Below, piece by piece: positions 35,864 through 44,278 of a DNA stretch of 64,000 bases. The stretch lies in NCBI GenBank assembly GCA_019744975.1, contig JAIETP010000003.1:62001-126000 (forward strand), written 5' to 3'. A program made the position numbers and the translations under genes. Position 1 is the first letter of the stretch, and each line of letters starts with the position of its first letter. Source of the DNA: Burkholderiales bacterium. GTDB lineage: Bacteria > Pseudomonadota > Gammaproteobacteria > Burkholderiales > SG8-41. A model generated the notes under the pieces. That model saw only the letters and a list, made by a program, of their open reading frames with translations. It did not search any database and was not told where the DNA came from.

Positions 35864-36376
35864 ATGAAACCGCTGCTGGCGCTGTCTCGCGCCATCGATA
35901 CGCTGAACGAATATGCCGGCCGCGGCGCCTGCTGGCTGGTCCTGGCCTGCATCCTCATCAGCGCCTGCAACGCCGTTGCCCGTTACGGCTTCAACCTGAG
36001 CTCCAACGGTTTTCTTGAAATCCAGTGGTACCTGTACACGCTGGTGTTCCTCGGCGCCGCCGGTTACACGCTGAAACACAACGCGCATGTGCGCATCGAC
36101 CTCATCGCCGGCCGGCTCTCGCCGCGGGCACAGGCCTGGATCGACATCTTCGGCCACCTGTTCATGCTGCTGCCGGTGTGCGCGATCATGCTGTGGTTCG
36201 GCTGGGCCGCGTTTGTCGAGTCATACCGCATCAATGAAATTTCCACCGATGCCGGCGGTCTGCTGCGCTGGCCGATCAAACTCGTCGTGCCCCTGGCCTT
36301 TGCGCTGCTGATCCTGCAGGGTGTCTCGGAAACCATCAAAAAGTTTGCGGTGCTACAGCGCGAAACGCGCAGCTGA
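35864..36376 (+). CDS. dctQ: TRAP transporter small permease
   Basis: 170 residues with four transmembrane segments (LVLACILISACNAVARYGF; EIQWYLYTLVFLGAAGYTL; DIFGHLFMLLPVCAIMLWFG; KLVVPLAFALLILQGVSETI). EIQWYLYTLVFLGAAGYTLKHNAHVRIDLI is the standard DctQ loop. It partners the DctM gene 151 bp downstream; a repeat element occupies the gap. No substrate-binding protein adjoins; the nearest DctP-type gene is at 47.9 kb. Confidence 0.93.
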   Translation: MKPLLALSRAIDTLNEYAGRGACWLVLACILISACNAVARYGFNLSSNGFLEIQWYLYTLVFLGAAGYTLKHNAHVRIDLIAGRLSPRAQAWIDIFGHLFMLLPVCAIMLWFGWAAFVESYRINEISTDAGGLLRWPIKLVVPLAFALLILQGVSETIKKFAVLQRETRS

Positions 36377-36408
36377 CCATGCAAACAAGAACAAACAAGC
36401 CCCTCGCC

Positions 36409-36510
36409 GTCACTCCGGCACGCCCCGAAGGAAGTCCTCTTGGGGGGAAAGCCGGAGTCCAGGAGGTTTGCTGCGGCCGGTACTGGATTCCGGCATTCGC
36501 CGGAATGACG
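36409..36510. repeat. inverted-repeat element inside the TRAP operon
   Basis: GTCACTCCGGC...GCCGGAGTCCAG then CTGGATTCCGGCATTCGCCG...GAATGACG. The two hairpins back to back share outer ends GTCAYTCCGG/CCGGAATGAC. Resembles the widespread GTCATTCC...GGAATCCAG palindromes. Confidence 0.8.
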
Positions 36511-36527
36511 AAAGGTTAGGAGGCGCC

Positions 36528-37988
36528 ATGGCCTTCGAACTGATGGCGCCGCTGATGTTTGTCGGCTTGGCGGCATTCCTGCTGCTGGGTTACCCGGTCG
36601 CCTTCGCCCTCGCCGCCAACGGCCTGCTGTTCGCCTTCATCGGTTTTGAACTCGGCATGCTGCAACCGGAACTGCTGCAGGCATTGCCGCAGCGCCTGTT
36701 CGGCATCATGGCCAATCCGCTGCTGCTGGCGATCCCGTTTTTCACCTTCATGGGCCTGGTGCTCGAACGCAGCGGCATGGCCGAGGACCTGCTCGACACC
36801 GTCGGCCAGCTGTTCGGCCCGGTGCGCGGGGGAGTCGCCTACGCAGTGATTTTTGTCGGCGCGCTGCTCGCCGCGACCACCGGCGTCATCGCCGCGTCGG
36901 TGATTGCGATGGGCCTGATCTCGCTGCCGGTGATGCTGCGTTACAACTATTCACCAAGGCTCGCCAGCGGCGTGATCTGCGCCTCGGGCACGCTGGCGCA
37001 GATCATTCCGCCGTCGATCGTGCTGATCGTGCTCGCCGATGTGCTCGGCGCCACGGTAGGCGACGTTTATGCCGGCGCGCTGCTGCCCGGCCTGCTGCTG
37101 GTGGCGCTGCTCGCCGGTTATGTGTTCATTACTTCGATGCTCAATCCCGCCGCCGCTCCGGCGCTGCCGCCGGAAGCGCGGCGGCTGCGCGGCGCACCGC
37201 TGTGGCGCCATGCCGCACTGGTCATGGTGCCGCCGCTGGTGCTGATATTCCTCGTGCTGGGTTCGATTTTTGCCGGCATCGCCACGCCCACCGAAGGCGG
37301 CGCGCTGGGTGCAGTCGGCGCACTGGCGCTGGCGGCGGCCAAACGGCGGCTGAACATGAAAGTGGTGCGCGAAGCGCTGGATGCAACCACAAGGCTGTCG
37401 AGTTTCGTGATGTTCATCGTCATCGGCTCCTCCGTGTTCGCGCTGGTGTTCCGCGCCGTCAACGGCGACCTGTGGGTGGAGCGGCTGTTCACGCTGGTGC
37501 CGGGCGGCGAGGTCGGTTTCCTGATCGTCGTACACCTGATGATTTTTGTGCTCGGCTTTTTCATCGACTTTTTCGAAATCGCCTTCATCCTGCTGCCGCT
37601 GCTGGCGCCGGTGGCGGCCAAACTCGGCATTGATCCGGTGTGGTTCGCGGTGATGATCGGCATCAATCTGCAGACCTCATTCCTGACCCCGCCTTTCGGT
37701 TTTTCATTGTTCTACCTGCGCAGCGTCGCACCGCCGCAGATCAAAACCGCCGACATCTACAGGGGCATCATTCCGTTTGTGATCGTGCAGCTCATCGCGC
37801 TGCTGCTGGTGGTGTTTTATCCGCAACTGGTCACGGTGTTCAACGATGCAAAACCGGCACGCGACAGCAGCAACATCGAAATCAACATTCCAGTCGACAA
37901 CACCGCCGATAAACCCGATGCCGACGGCCTGACGCGGGAAGAAAAATCGGCTTCGGACATCGAGCGCATGCTCCGCGACGGAAAGTAA
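36528..37988 (+). CDS. dctM: TRAP transporter large permease
   Basis: 486 residues from ATG 36528, which has GGAGG 5 bases upstream; the frame is open 69 codons earlier through the repeat. Twelve or so transmembrane helices with DctM markers NPLLLAIPFFTFMGLVLERSGMAEDLLD, ATTGVIAASVIAMGLISLPVMLR, GTLAQIIPPSIVLIVLADVLG and PPFGFSLFYLRSVAPP. A polar 60-residue C-terminal extension (NDAKPARDSSNIEINIPVDN...ERMLRDGK) is unusual. Imports an organic acid using an ion gradient; the substrate is unknown. The MR/MLE-family enzyme downstream suggests a sugar acid or related compound. Confidence 0.94.
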   Translation: MAFELMAPLMFVGLAAFLLLGYPVAFALAANGLLFAFIGFELGMLQPELLQALPQRLFGIMANPLLLAIPFFTFMGLVLERSGMAEDLLDTVGQLFGPVRGGVAYAVIFVGALLAATTGVIAASVIAMGLISLPVMLRYNYSPRLASGVICASGTLAQIIPPSIVLIVLADVLGATVGDVYAGALLPGLLLVALLAGYVFITSMLNPAAAPALPPEARRLRGAPLWRHAALVMVPPLVLIFLVLGSIFAGIATPTEGGALGAVGALALAAAKRRLNMKVVREALDATTRLSSFVMFIVIGSSVFALVFRAVNGDLWVERLFTLVPGGEVGFLIVVHLMIFVLGFFIDFFEIAFILLPLLAPVAAKLGIDPVWFAVMIGINLQTSFLTPPFGFSLFYLRSVAPPQIKTADIYRGIIPFVIVQLIALLLVVFYPQLVTVFNDAKPARDSSNIEINIPVDNTADKPDADGLTREEKSASDIERMLRDGK

Positions 37989-37995
37989 TAAACTC

Positions 37996-38012
37996 AATAA
38001 AAACAAATACTT
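37996..38012 (-). repeat. AT-rich intergenic motif, copy 5
   Basis: Exact motif (complement AATAAAAACAAATACTT on the plus strand), 7 bp after the dctM stop. Confidence 0.8.
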
Positions 38013-38041
38013 ATTTTTTCAAATCCATCCTTTAAAAAACC

Positions 38042-39139
38042 ATGAAAATCACCGCCGTCACCACCTTCGTCAACCGCATGCCACTGCTGATCACCGGCGA
38101 TGCGCCGATGGTTGGCGGCCAGGCCCGCACCGCGATGGAAACACTGCTGGTACGTATCGATACCGATGCCGGCGTCACCGGCTGGGGTGAGGGTTTCGGC
38201 CACCGCGTATGGCCGGCGACACGCACCGCGCTCGACCGCATGGTCGCTCCCCTGTGCATCGGCCGCGACCCGACCGCCATTGCCGCGCTGATGTACGACC
38301 TCGCACGCTCGGTGCATGGCGCCGGGCGCAACGGGCCGCTGATGTATGCCTTGTCGGCAATCGACATCGCGCTGTGGGACATCGCCGGCAAGATCGCCAA
38401 CCGGCCGCTCTACCAGTTGCTCGGCGGCAGCCCGCGCACCGACCTGCCCGCCTACGCCAGCCTCTTGCGTTACGGCAAAACTTCGGCGATGGAACCGCGC
38501 ATCAATGAGGCGCTGGAACGCGGCTACAAACTGATCAAGATCCACGAAATCGAACCCGACATCATCCGCGCTGCCCGGCGTGCCGTCGGCGCGAACATTC
38601 CGCTGATGGTCGACTGCAACTGCCCGTGGACGGTCGCGCAGGCGGTGGCGATCTGCCGCGAACTGCGCGACCTCAAACTGGAATGGATCGAGGAGCCGGT
38701 ATGGCCGCCGGAAGACCATGCCGGCCTCGCGCGCGTACGCGCCGAAGGCGGCATCACGGTGGCCGGCGGTGAAAACACCGGCAGCGCCAATGAATTCCAC
38801 CGCCTGTTCGAACGCGGCGCGCTCGACGTGGCACAACCCAGCATCACCAAGGTCGGCGGCGTCAGCGAAATGCAGAAAGTGTTTGCGCTGGGTGAAGCGC
38901 ACGGCGTGCGCGTCGTGCCGCACTCGGCCTATTTCGGTCCCGGACTGCTCGCCTCCATCCATGTCAGCGCGGCGCAATCCCGCGAAGTATGGATTGAAAG
39001 GTTCTACTGCGATTTTGCCGAAACACCCTTTGGCGAGGCGATCAATCCGAAAAACGGCCGCATCGCGATTCCGCAGGGCCCGGGCCTGGGCGTTGATCCC
39101 GATCCGGCCTTGCTGAAAAAATTCATGGTCGAGGCCTGA
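38042..39139 (+). CDS. mandelate racemase/muconate lactonizing family enzyme
   Basis: 365 residues, enolase superfamily. An N-terminal capping domain (ETLLVRIDTDAGVTGWGEGFGH) is joined to a TIM barrel. Metal ligands Asp191 (MVDCNCPW), Glu217 (EWIEEPV) and Glu244 (GGENTG) are in place, as is His294 (VVPHSAYFGPG). The first acid/base strand reads LIKIHE, so the usual KxK is K166-x-H168, a departure worth noting. It probably acts on the acid imported by the adjacent TRAP permeases. Specific reaction unknown. Confidence 0.9.
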   Translation: MKITAVTTFVNRMPLLITGDAPMVGGQARTAMETLLVRIDTDAGVTGWGEGFGHRVWPATRTALDRMVAPLCIGRDPTAIAALMYDLARSVHGAGRNGPLMYALSAIDIALWDIAGKIANRPLYQLLGGSPRTDLPAYASLLRYGKTSAMEPRINEALERGYKLIKIHEIEPDIIRAARRAVGANIPLMVDCNCPWTVAQAVAICRELRDLKLEWIEEPVWPPEDHAGLARVRAEGGITVAGGENTGSANEFHRLFERGALDVAQPSITKVGGVSEMQKVFALGEAHGVRVVPHSAYFGPGLLASIHVSAAQSREVWIERFYCDFAETPFGEAINPKNGRIAIPQGPGLGVDPDPALLKKFMVEA

Positions 39140-39170
39140 AAATACCGCCGGCAAATATATGCGACCCGGA

Positions 39171-39210
39171 TTTCGTTAAGCTCATTTCGTTAAGCTCATT
39201 TCGTTAAGCT
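39171..39210. repeat. tandem repeat, 3 x 14 bp
   Basis: Unit TTTCGTTAAGCTCA, two full copies and one ending TTTCGTTAAGCT. Intergenic, before the hydrolase. Confidence 0.92.
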
Positions 39211-39251
39211 TAGCTGGAATCAATAACAACAGACGCACAAGGAGGGGCGCC

Positions 39252-40151
39252 ATGCATCCCTTGATCCGTTTCACCACGCTGCTGCTGTGTTTCACCGCCG
39301 CACCGGCGCTGGCTTATGAAGATAAATACCTCGACGCCAATGGCGTAAAAATCCGTTACATCGACACCGGCAAGGGTGCAGCCATCGTGCTGCTGCACGG
39401 CGGCACGTCAAACCTTGAGAGCTGGACCTCGCGCGGCGTGGTCGATAATCTCGCGAAGGATTTCCGCGTGATTGCCTTTGATGCCCGCGGCCACGGCAAA
39501 AGCGATTCACCACACGATCCGGCCGCCTACGGCCGGCAGCAGGCGCTGGACGTGGTGCGCATCCTCGACGCGCTGAAAATCGAGCGCGCACACATCATCG
39601 GTTTCTCGCTGGGCAGCAGCACCGTCGCGCAACTGCTGACGCTGCACCCCGAACGTTTCCTGACGGGGGTGCAGGTCGCCGGCGCCGGCCGCTCACCGAA
39701 GGAAGCCAACAACCCGCGCATCGAAACCGAAGCCGCCGAAATCGCCCGCGACTGCATCAGCCGCAGCCGCGCGATGCGCCAGGCCCCGGCAGGCATGAAA
39801 CCCACTGAAGAAGAAATCCAGCAGCGTATCGCCGCCTGCCGTGCCGACAAGTCTTTCGACCCGCTGGCCGTCGCAGCCTCGCTGCGCGGCTACAAGGATC
39901 AGGCCGTCACCGCGGAGCAGATGGCCGCGGTCAAGGTGCCGACCATGGGCATCGTCGGCACGCTGGACCACACGCTGAAGGACATGCAGGAACTGAAAAA
40001 TACCCGCCCCGGCATGAAACTGGTGCTGCTCGAAGGGGTATCACACACCGGCAAAACCGGCATCCAGGGCGACCCGCGTCTGGTCAGCGAAATCCGCGCC
40101 TTCATTGCCGAACAGCGCAAGCCCCCGGCCGCCAGCTCCAGCAGCTACTGA
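39252..40151 (+). CDS. exported alpha/beta hydrolase
   Basis: 299 residues with a signal peptide (MHPLIRFTTLLLCFTAAPALA). Core motifs: IVLLHGGTSNLESW (oxyanion), FDARGHGKSD, the nucleophile elbow GFSLGSSTVAQL (Ser), GIVGTLDHTLKDM (Asp region) and LEGVSHTGKTG (His). It resembles 3-oxoadipate enol-lactonase-like hydrolases but is exported. The start follows AAGGAGGGG. It may process the substrate of the TRAP/MR group outside the cytoplasm, which is inference from position only. Confidence 0.88.
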   Translation: MHPLIRFTTLLLCFTAAPALAYEDKYLDANGVKIRYIDTGKGAAIVLLHGGTSNLESWTSRGVVDNLAKDFRVIAFDARGHGKSDSPHDPAAYGRQQALDVVRILDALKIERAHIIGFSLGSSTVAQLLTLHPERFLTGVQVAGAGRSPKEANNPRIETEAAEIARDCISRSRAMRQAPAGMKPTEEEIQQRIAACRADKSFDPLAVAASLRGYKDQAVTAEQMAAVKVPTMGIVGTLDHTLKDMQELKNTRPGMKLVLLEGVSHTGKTGIQGDPRLVSEIRAFIAEQRKPPAASSSSY

Positions 40152-40167
40152 CGCACATTAGAGTTGC

Positions 40168-40265
40168 GATGGCGGAAGACCGCCATCGTTCCCGCTTTTT
40201 GGAATGGCGGAGGGTCAACGCCATCGTTCAGTTTTTGGGAATGGCGCGGTTCATCGCCATCGTTC
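40168..40265. repeat. triple tandem hairpin array
   Basis: Three successive hairpins, each ATGGCG...CGCCATCGTT, separated by CCCGCTTTTTGGA / CAGTTTTTGGGA spacers (40168-40187, 40204-40224, 40241-40260). Between the convergent hydrolase and Bug genes. It may act as a terminator array. Confidence 0.75.
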
Positions 40266-40268
40266 TAC

Positions 40269-41240
40269 CTATTCAGGTTTGATCCCCGCCGCCTTGACCA
40301 CGGCAGCCATCTGCTGGGTGCCCTGCTTCATCGTTTCAGTGACTTGCTCCGGCGTGGTGTGCGCGGCAAACGCGCCCATGGCACTGAGACGCTCCTGCAT
40401 CTCCGGCGCGCGCATGAATTCGCCGATACGCTGATTGAGGAGCACGATCACCGCGCGCGGCGTCCGCTGCGGCACGACCACAGCCCACCACTGACCCGGA
40501 AACGGCGCATCGACGCCGGCCTCGGCCATGGTCGGAACCTCGGGCAGCACCGTTGCGCGCTGCGGCGTGGTTACCGCCAGCGCGCGCAGCCGCCCCGCCT
40601 TGACCTGAGGCACCGAAGGCACCATATCGGCAAACGACAGCGCAATCTGTCCGGCGACGACATCCAGGACGGCAAGGCCGCCTCCCTTGTACGGCACATG
40701 AACAATATTGACGCCGGTCGCGGCCTTGAACACCTCGCCGACGATATGCGATGTAGTGCCGACGCCGCCCGAACCAAAATTGAATTCACCCGGCCTCGCT
40801 TTCGCCAGCGCGATGAACTCCTGCACCGTACGCGCCGGCACTGACGGGTTGACGACCATCATCGGCGCCGCGGTAGCCACGATGGATACCGGGGCAAAAT
40901 CCCTGAACGGATCGAAGCCGAGGCGCTTGTAGAGAAAAACATTGGTGACCATCGCCGCACCGCTGGTCACCAGCAGCGTGTAACCGTCGGGAGCGGCCCG
41001 TGCGGCGATTTCATGGCCAATGTTGCCGGCGGCGCCGGGTCGATTGTCGACGATCACCTGTTTGCCGAGAGTATCGGACAATTTTTGCGCGACAAGGCGG
41101 GCCATCACGTCACTGGTGCCGCCCGGCGGGTAAGGGGCGATCATGCGCACCGGCTTGTTGGGGTAAGTCTGCGCCTGCGCAAAACACGGCATCAAACACG
41201 CCAGCACACAGCACCACAGCTGCAAAGGTTTCACGGGCAT
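40269..41240 (-). CDS. Bug-family tripartite tricarboxylate transporter receptor
   Basis: 323 residues from ATG 41240 (GGAGGAG upstream); the longer frame has no family features. Signal peptide MPVKPLQLWCCVLACLMPCFAQA, then the Bug body: YPNKPVRMIAPYPPGGTSDVMARLVAQKLSDTLG, VDNRPGAAGNIGHEIAARAAPDGYTLL, HVPYKGGGLAVLDVVAGQI. Periplasmic receptor for a carboxylate, with the conserved Asp in the PGG(T)SD loop. No TctA/TctB permease nearby, as is common for the many orphan Bug proteins of betaproteobacteria. An inverted repeat upstream may be its operator. Confidence 0.93.
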   Translation of the reverse strand: MPVKPLQLWCCVLACLMPCFAQAQTYPNKPVRMIAPYPPGGTSDVMARLVAQKLSDTLGKQVIVDNRPGAAGNIGHEIAARAAPDGYTLLVTSGAAMVTNVFLYKRLGFDPFRDFAPVSIVATAAPMMVVNPSVPARTVQEFIALAKARPGEFNFGSGGVGTTSHIVGEVFKAATGVNIVHVPYKGGGLAVLDVVAGQIALSFADMVPSVPQVKAGRLRALAVTTPQRATVLPEVPTMAEAGVDAPFPGQWWAVVVPQRTPRAVIVLLNQRIGEFMRAPEMQERLSAMGAFAAHTTPEQVTETMKQGTQQMAAVVKAAGIKPE

Positions 41241-41657
41241 CGCTCCTCCTCCGGAAATCAGCCTGACAAAAATCCATTCTATTGAAAATTCCGTAAATAA
41301 TGACAAAAACATGCCTCTGGCGAGGCTGTCATGTTTTTGGAAAATATCAATAACCTTGTCTGGATACCGATCATGACAACACCCCGCAGCGGTCGGCAGC
41401 AGCGGTTCCACCGGATCATACGTCTTGCACACGAAGCTGCGCGGGGTAATATCACCCGGAATCATCACCCGGAATCATCACCCGGAATCATCACCCGGAA
41501 TCATCACCCAAAATCGGATCAGGATTTCCGGCCAGCGCCCACTTCCAGCCCGGATCGCAGGCATGATGCATGATTGCGGTTGCCCGCACCAGGTTGCACG
41601 CATCAAGTTGCCCGCGTCAATTTACCTGTATCAACCCGTCATCACGAGGTTCCGCCC
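41241..41657. other. 417-bp divergent intergenic region
   Basis: Between the Bug gene (left) and kefB (right). It holds an inverted repeat CAAAAACATG/CATGTTTTTG (41304-41339, operator-like), a 5 x 13-bp tandem array (41451-41515), and a looser run of GCATCAAGTTGC-like repeats (41578-41640). No gene recognised. Confidence 0.7.
41451..41515. repeat. tandem repeat, 5 x 13 bp
   Basis: Unit ATCACCCGGAATC, four exact copies and a fifth ATCACCCAAAATC, upstream of kefB. No spacers, so not a CRISPR. Confidence 0.95.
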
Positions 41658-43448
41658 ATGCCATTGCTTGAACAAGCCGCCATTTTCCTGTTGACCGCAG
41701 TGCTGCTGGTACCGCTGTTCCAGCGCTTCAAGCTCGGCGCCGTACTGGGTTACCTCGCCGCCGGCGTGCTGGTCGGGCCCTGGGGTCTCGGCGTGGTCGC
41801 CGAAGTCGAAACGACGCTGCATTTCGCCGAGTTCGGCGTGGTGCTGCTGCTGTTCCTGATCGGGCTCGAACTCGAACCCGCGCGGCTGTGGGCGCTGCGT
41901 CGCCCGGTATTCGGTTCCGGCGGCGCACAGGTCGGCATCACCGGCCTGCTGCTGGCGGGCGCCGGCATGGCCCTCGGCCTGTCGTGGCAGGCGGCAGTCA
42001 TCGCCGGTTTTGCCGGCGCGATGTCCTCCACCGCGCTGGTGCTGTCGGCGCTGGCGGAAAAAGGCCAGCTCGGCCAGCCGCATGGCCGCGAGTCCTTCGC
42101 GGTACTGCTGTTCCAGGATCTGGCGGTGATTCCGCTGCTCGCCCTGCTGCCGCTGCTCGGCGGCGACGCTCAGGCTGATGCCAACTGGATCTCCGCGGCC
42201 AAGGGTCTGGCCGCGATCGCCGTGGTCATCGTTGGCGGCCGTGTCGCGGTTCACCCGCTGCTCAAATTCATCGCCACCCACGGCAGCCGCGAAGTATTCA
42301 CCGCAGCGGCATTACTGCTGGTGGTCGGTGCAGCAGTGATCATGGAAAAAATCGGTCTGTCGATGGCCCTGGGCGCCTTCCTCGCCGGCGTGTTGCTCGC
42401 CGATTCCGAATTCACCCATGAACTCAAAGCCGACATCGAACCGTTCAAAGGATTATTGCTCGGGCTGTTTTTCATGGCGGTGGGCATGAGCGCGGACATC
42501 GGTCTGCTGCGCGCGCAACCGCTGCTGGTGATCGGCCTTGCAATCGGCCTGATCGGCATCAAGGCGACGATCATGTACGGGATCGCCCGCCTGCGCGGCG
42601 CCAATAATGAAACCGCGCAACGCACCGCGGTGATGCTGTCCGAGGGCGGAGAATTCGCGTTCGTGCTGTTTGCCGCCGCCATCACGCTCGGCGTACTCGA
42701 TCGGCCGACCGCGCAATTGCTGATCCTGGTGGTGACGCTCTCGATGCTGCTCGCGCCGGGCATGTTTGCGCTGCACGATCGCCTGCTCGCGCGCTGGCTG
42801 GAGCACAGCGCACCGCCCGAATACGACACCATCGACGGCACGGCAAGCCCGGTGATCATCGCCGGCTACGGCCGTTACGGCCAGATCGTATCGCGGGTGC
42901 TGCGCATGTGCGGCATTCATTTCACCGCGCTGGAAGCCAATTACCAGCAGGTGGATTTTGTACGGCGTTTTGGCAACAAGGTGTATTTCGGCGACGCGTC
43001 ACGGCTCGAACTGCTCGAAGCCGCCAAGGCCGGCGAAGCCAGACTGTTTGTGCTGGCCATCGATGACATTGAAGCCTCGGTGCGCACCGCGCAGGTGGTA
43101 CGCCGGCATTTCCCGAAACTGGCCATCCTCGCCCGCGCCCGCAATCGCCTGCACTGGTTCCGACTGCGCAAACTCGGCATCACGGCGATTTACCGCGAAA
43201 CCTTCCCGTCCAGTCTCGAAACCGCGCACCGCGCGCTGCTGCAGCTGGGTCTCGGTGTTGCCGCCGCCGAACGCGCGATCACCTTGTTCAAACATCATGA
43301 CGAAGAACAGTTGCTGACACAGTACGCCGTGCAGCACGACGAAGCACAGTTGATCCAGGGCGCGCGCGACGCGGCGGAGCAATTGAAGGAGCTGTTCGAG
43401 GCCGACGCCATCGGGCCGCAGGCCGGATTCCCGCAAGTACAGAAATAA
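41658..43448 (+). CDS. kefB: CPA2 cation:proton antiporter with RCK domain (KefB/KefC type)
   Basis: 596 residues from ATG 41658 (MPLLEQAAIFLLTAVLLVPL). The first about 380 residues are a 12-13 helix Na+/H+-exchanger fold: GYLAAGVLVGPWGLG, ALRRPVFGSGGAQVGITGLLL, SSTALVLSALAEKGQL, FQDLAVIPLLALLPLLGG. An RCK_N NAD-binding domain (VIIAGYGRYGQIVSRVLRMCG, VYFGDASRLELLEAA) and a C-terminal helical tail follow. A potassium-efflux system of the glutathione-gated type by similarity; no KefF/KefG ancillary oxidoreductase adjoins. Confidence 0.94.
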   Translation: MPLLEQAAIFLLTAVLLVPLFQRFKLGAVLGYLAAGVLVGPWGLGVVAEVETTLHFAEFGVVLLLFLIGLELEPARLWALRRPVFGSGGAQVGITGLLLAGAGMALGLSWQAAVIAGFAGAMSSTALVLSALAEKGQLGQPHGRESFAVLLFQDLAVIPLLALLPLLGGDAQADANWISAAKGLAAIAVVIVGGRVAVHPLLKFIATHGSREVFTAAALLLVVGAAVIMEKIGLSMALGAFLAGVLLADSEFTHELKADIEPFKGLLLGLFFMAVGMSADIGLLRAQPLLVIGLAIGLIGIKATIMYGIARLRGANNETAQRTAVMLSEGGEFAFVLFAAAITLGVLDRPTAQLLILVVTLSMLLAPGMFALHDRLLARWLEHSAPPEYDTIDGTASPVIIAGYGRYGQIVSRVLRMCGIHFTALEANYQQVDFVRRFGNKVYFGDASRLELLEAAKAGEARLFVLAIDDIEASVRTAQVVRRHFPKLAILARARNRLHWFRLRKLGITAIYRETFPSSLETAHRALLQLGLGVAAAERAITLFKHHDEEQLLTQYAVQHDEAQLIQGARDAAEQLKELFEADAIGPQAGFPQVQK

Positions 43449-43449
43449 A

Positions 43450-43493
43450 AACAAAATAAAATCAAAATAAAAACGGCGGGGCCGAGCCCCGCC
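43450..43493 (-). terminator. Rho-independent terminator for the lectin-like gene
   Basis: Stem GGCGGGGC-CGA-GCCCCGCC (43475-43493). On the minus strand it is followed by a T-rich tail (GTTTTTATTTTGATTTTATT), so it serves the minus-strand gene rather than kefB. Confidence 0.8.
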
Positions 43494-43547
43494 GCGGTAT
43501 TGCTTCAGTGCGCGTCAGCCTGGGCTCAACGCGTATTTAGTGCGAAT

Positions 43548-44207
43548 TCAGCGTGTATTCGCCGCAAAACAGTAAAACATTCCCGCGCCGCCCGAGGCGC
43601 GCAGATTGTCCTGGCTGCAGCCGCGCGAGGGATGCGAGGCATTCCACGACCGCGCAGGTTCGTCATCGCGCAGGCCCCAGCGGTCGTGGTGGCCGACGAT
43701 GGCAGAACCTTCCCCGCTTTTGGTCCAGTTGCCGCAGGTGGTGTCCTTGTCGCCGGTCGCCACCGTGCCGTCCGGTTTGGAGCCGGTAAGGATGTCATGC
43801 ATGTTCGGCACTTCGACGCGGCCGTTGACCTTGTCACCCTTCTCGGTCAGCGCCGTCATGCGGTTGATGCTGTTCAGCGCATGCAGTTCGTCGAGATTGC
43901 GCGCCACCAACCGTCCTTCAAAGGTGTACCACGGCCCCTTGCCGATGCGGTCGCGCGCGTTGACGGCGGCTGTGCCACCGTCAGCCGTTGTGCTCAGGTA
44001 GGCGCGCCATTGTTTTTTCCCGGCGCCCGCGGCGGCAGCCAGTTGCTGGCAATGCCGGTCGGCGCCGGCGAGTCCACCGAGGTCCGCGCCCTTGCCCACG
44101 CCGGCACTGGTCACAAAAAACGACATGTCGGGGCTGGGTTGGGCGGCCTGTGCCGCCAATGCCAGTAATACGGTTGCCAGGGTCACGGCTGTCTTGATCT
44201 TGTTCAT
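43548..44207 (-). CDS. secreted lectin-like protein
   Basis: 219 residues: signal peptide (MNKIKTAVTLATVLLALAAQAA), then SFFVTSAGVGKGADLGGLAGADRHCQQLAAAAG, WRAYLSTTADGG, VNARDRIGKGPWYTFEGRLVA, CGNWTKSGEGSAIVGHHDR and SWNASHPSRGCSQDNLRASGGAGMFYCF. This pattern (AD..C..LA..AG, WRAYLS, final C...G..G..YCF) is the C-type-lectin/endostatin-like fold of bacterial exported 'lectins'. Four Cys probably form two disulfides. Ligand unknown. Confidence 0.8.
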   Translation of the reverse strand: MNKIKTAVTLATVLLALAAQAAQPSPDMSFFVTSAGVGKGADLGGLAGADRHCQQLAAAAGAGKKQWRAYLSTTADGGTAAVNARDRIGKGPWYTFEGRLVARNLDELHALNSINRMTALTEKGDKVNGRVEVPNMHDILTGSKPDGTVATGDKDTTCGNWTKSGEGSAIVGHHDRWGLRDDEPARSWNASHPSRGCSQDNLRASGGAGMFYCFAANTR

Positions 44208-44278
44208 TGCGTACCTCCGTTGAATGGTTTTACAGCACGCTGAGAACAGTGCAGCATCCCCGCTTATTCCTGTTTTTA

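Noticed and set aside
41451-41515. Possible CRISPR (five short direct repeats)
   Set aside because: The 13-bp units abut directly with no spacers, and there are no cas genes.
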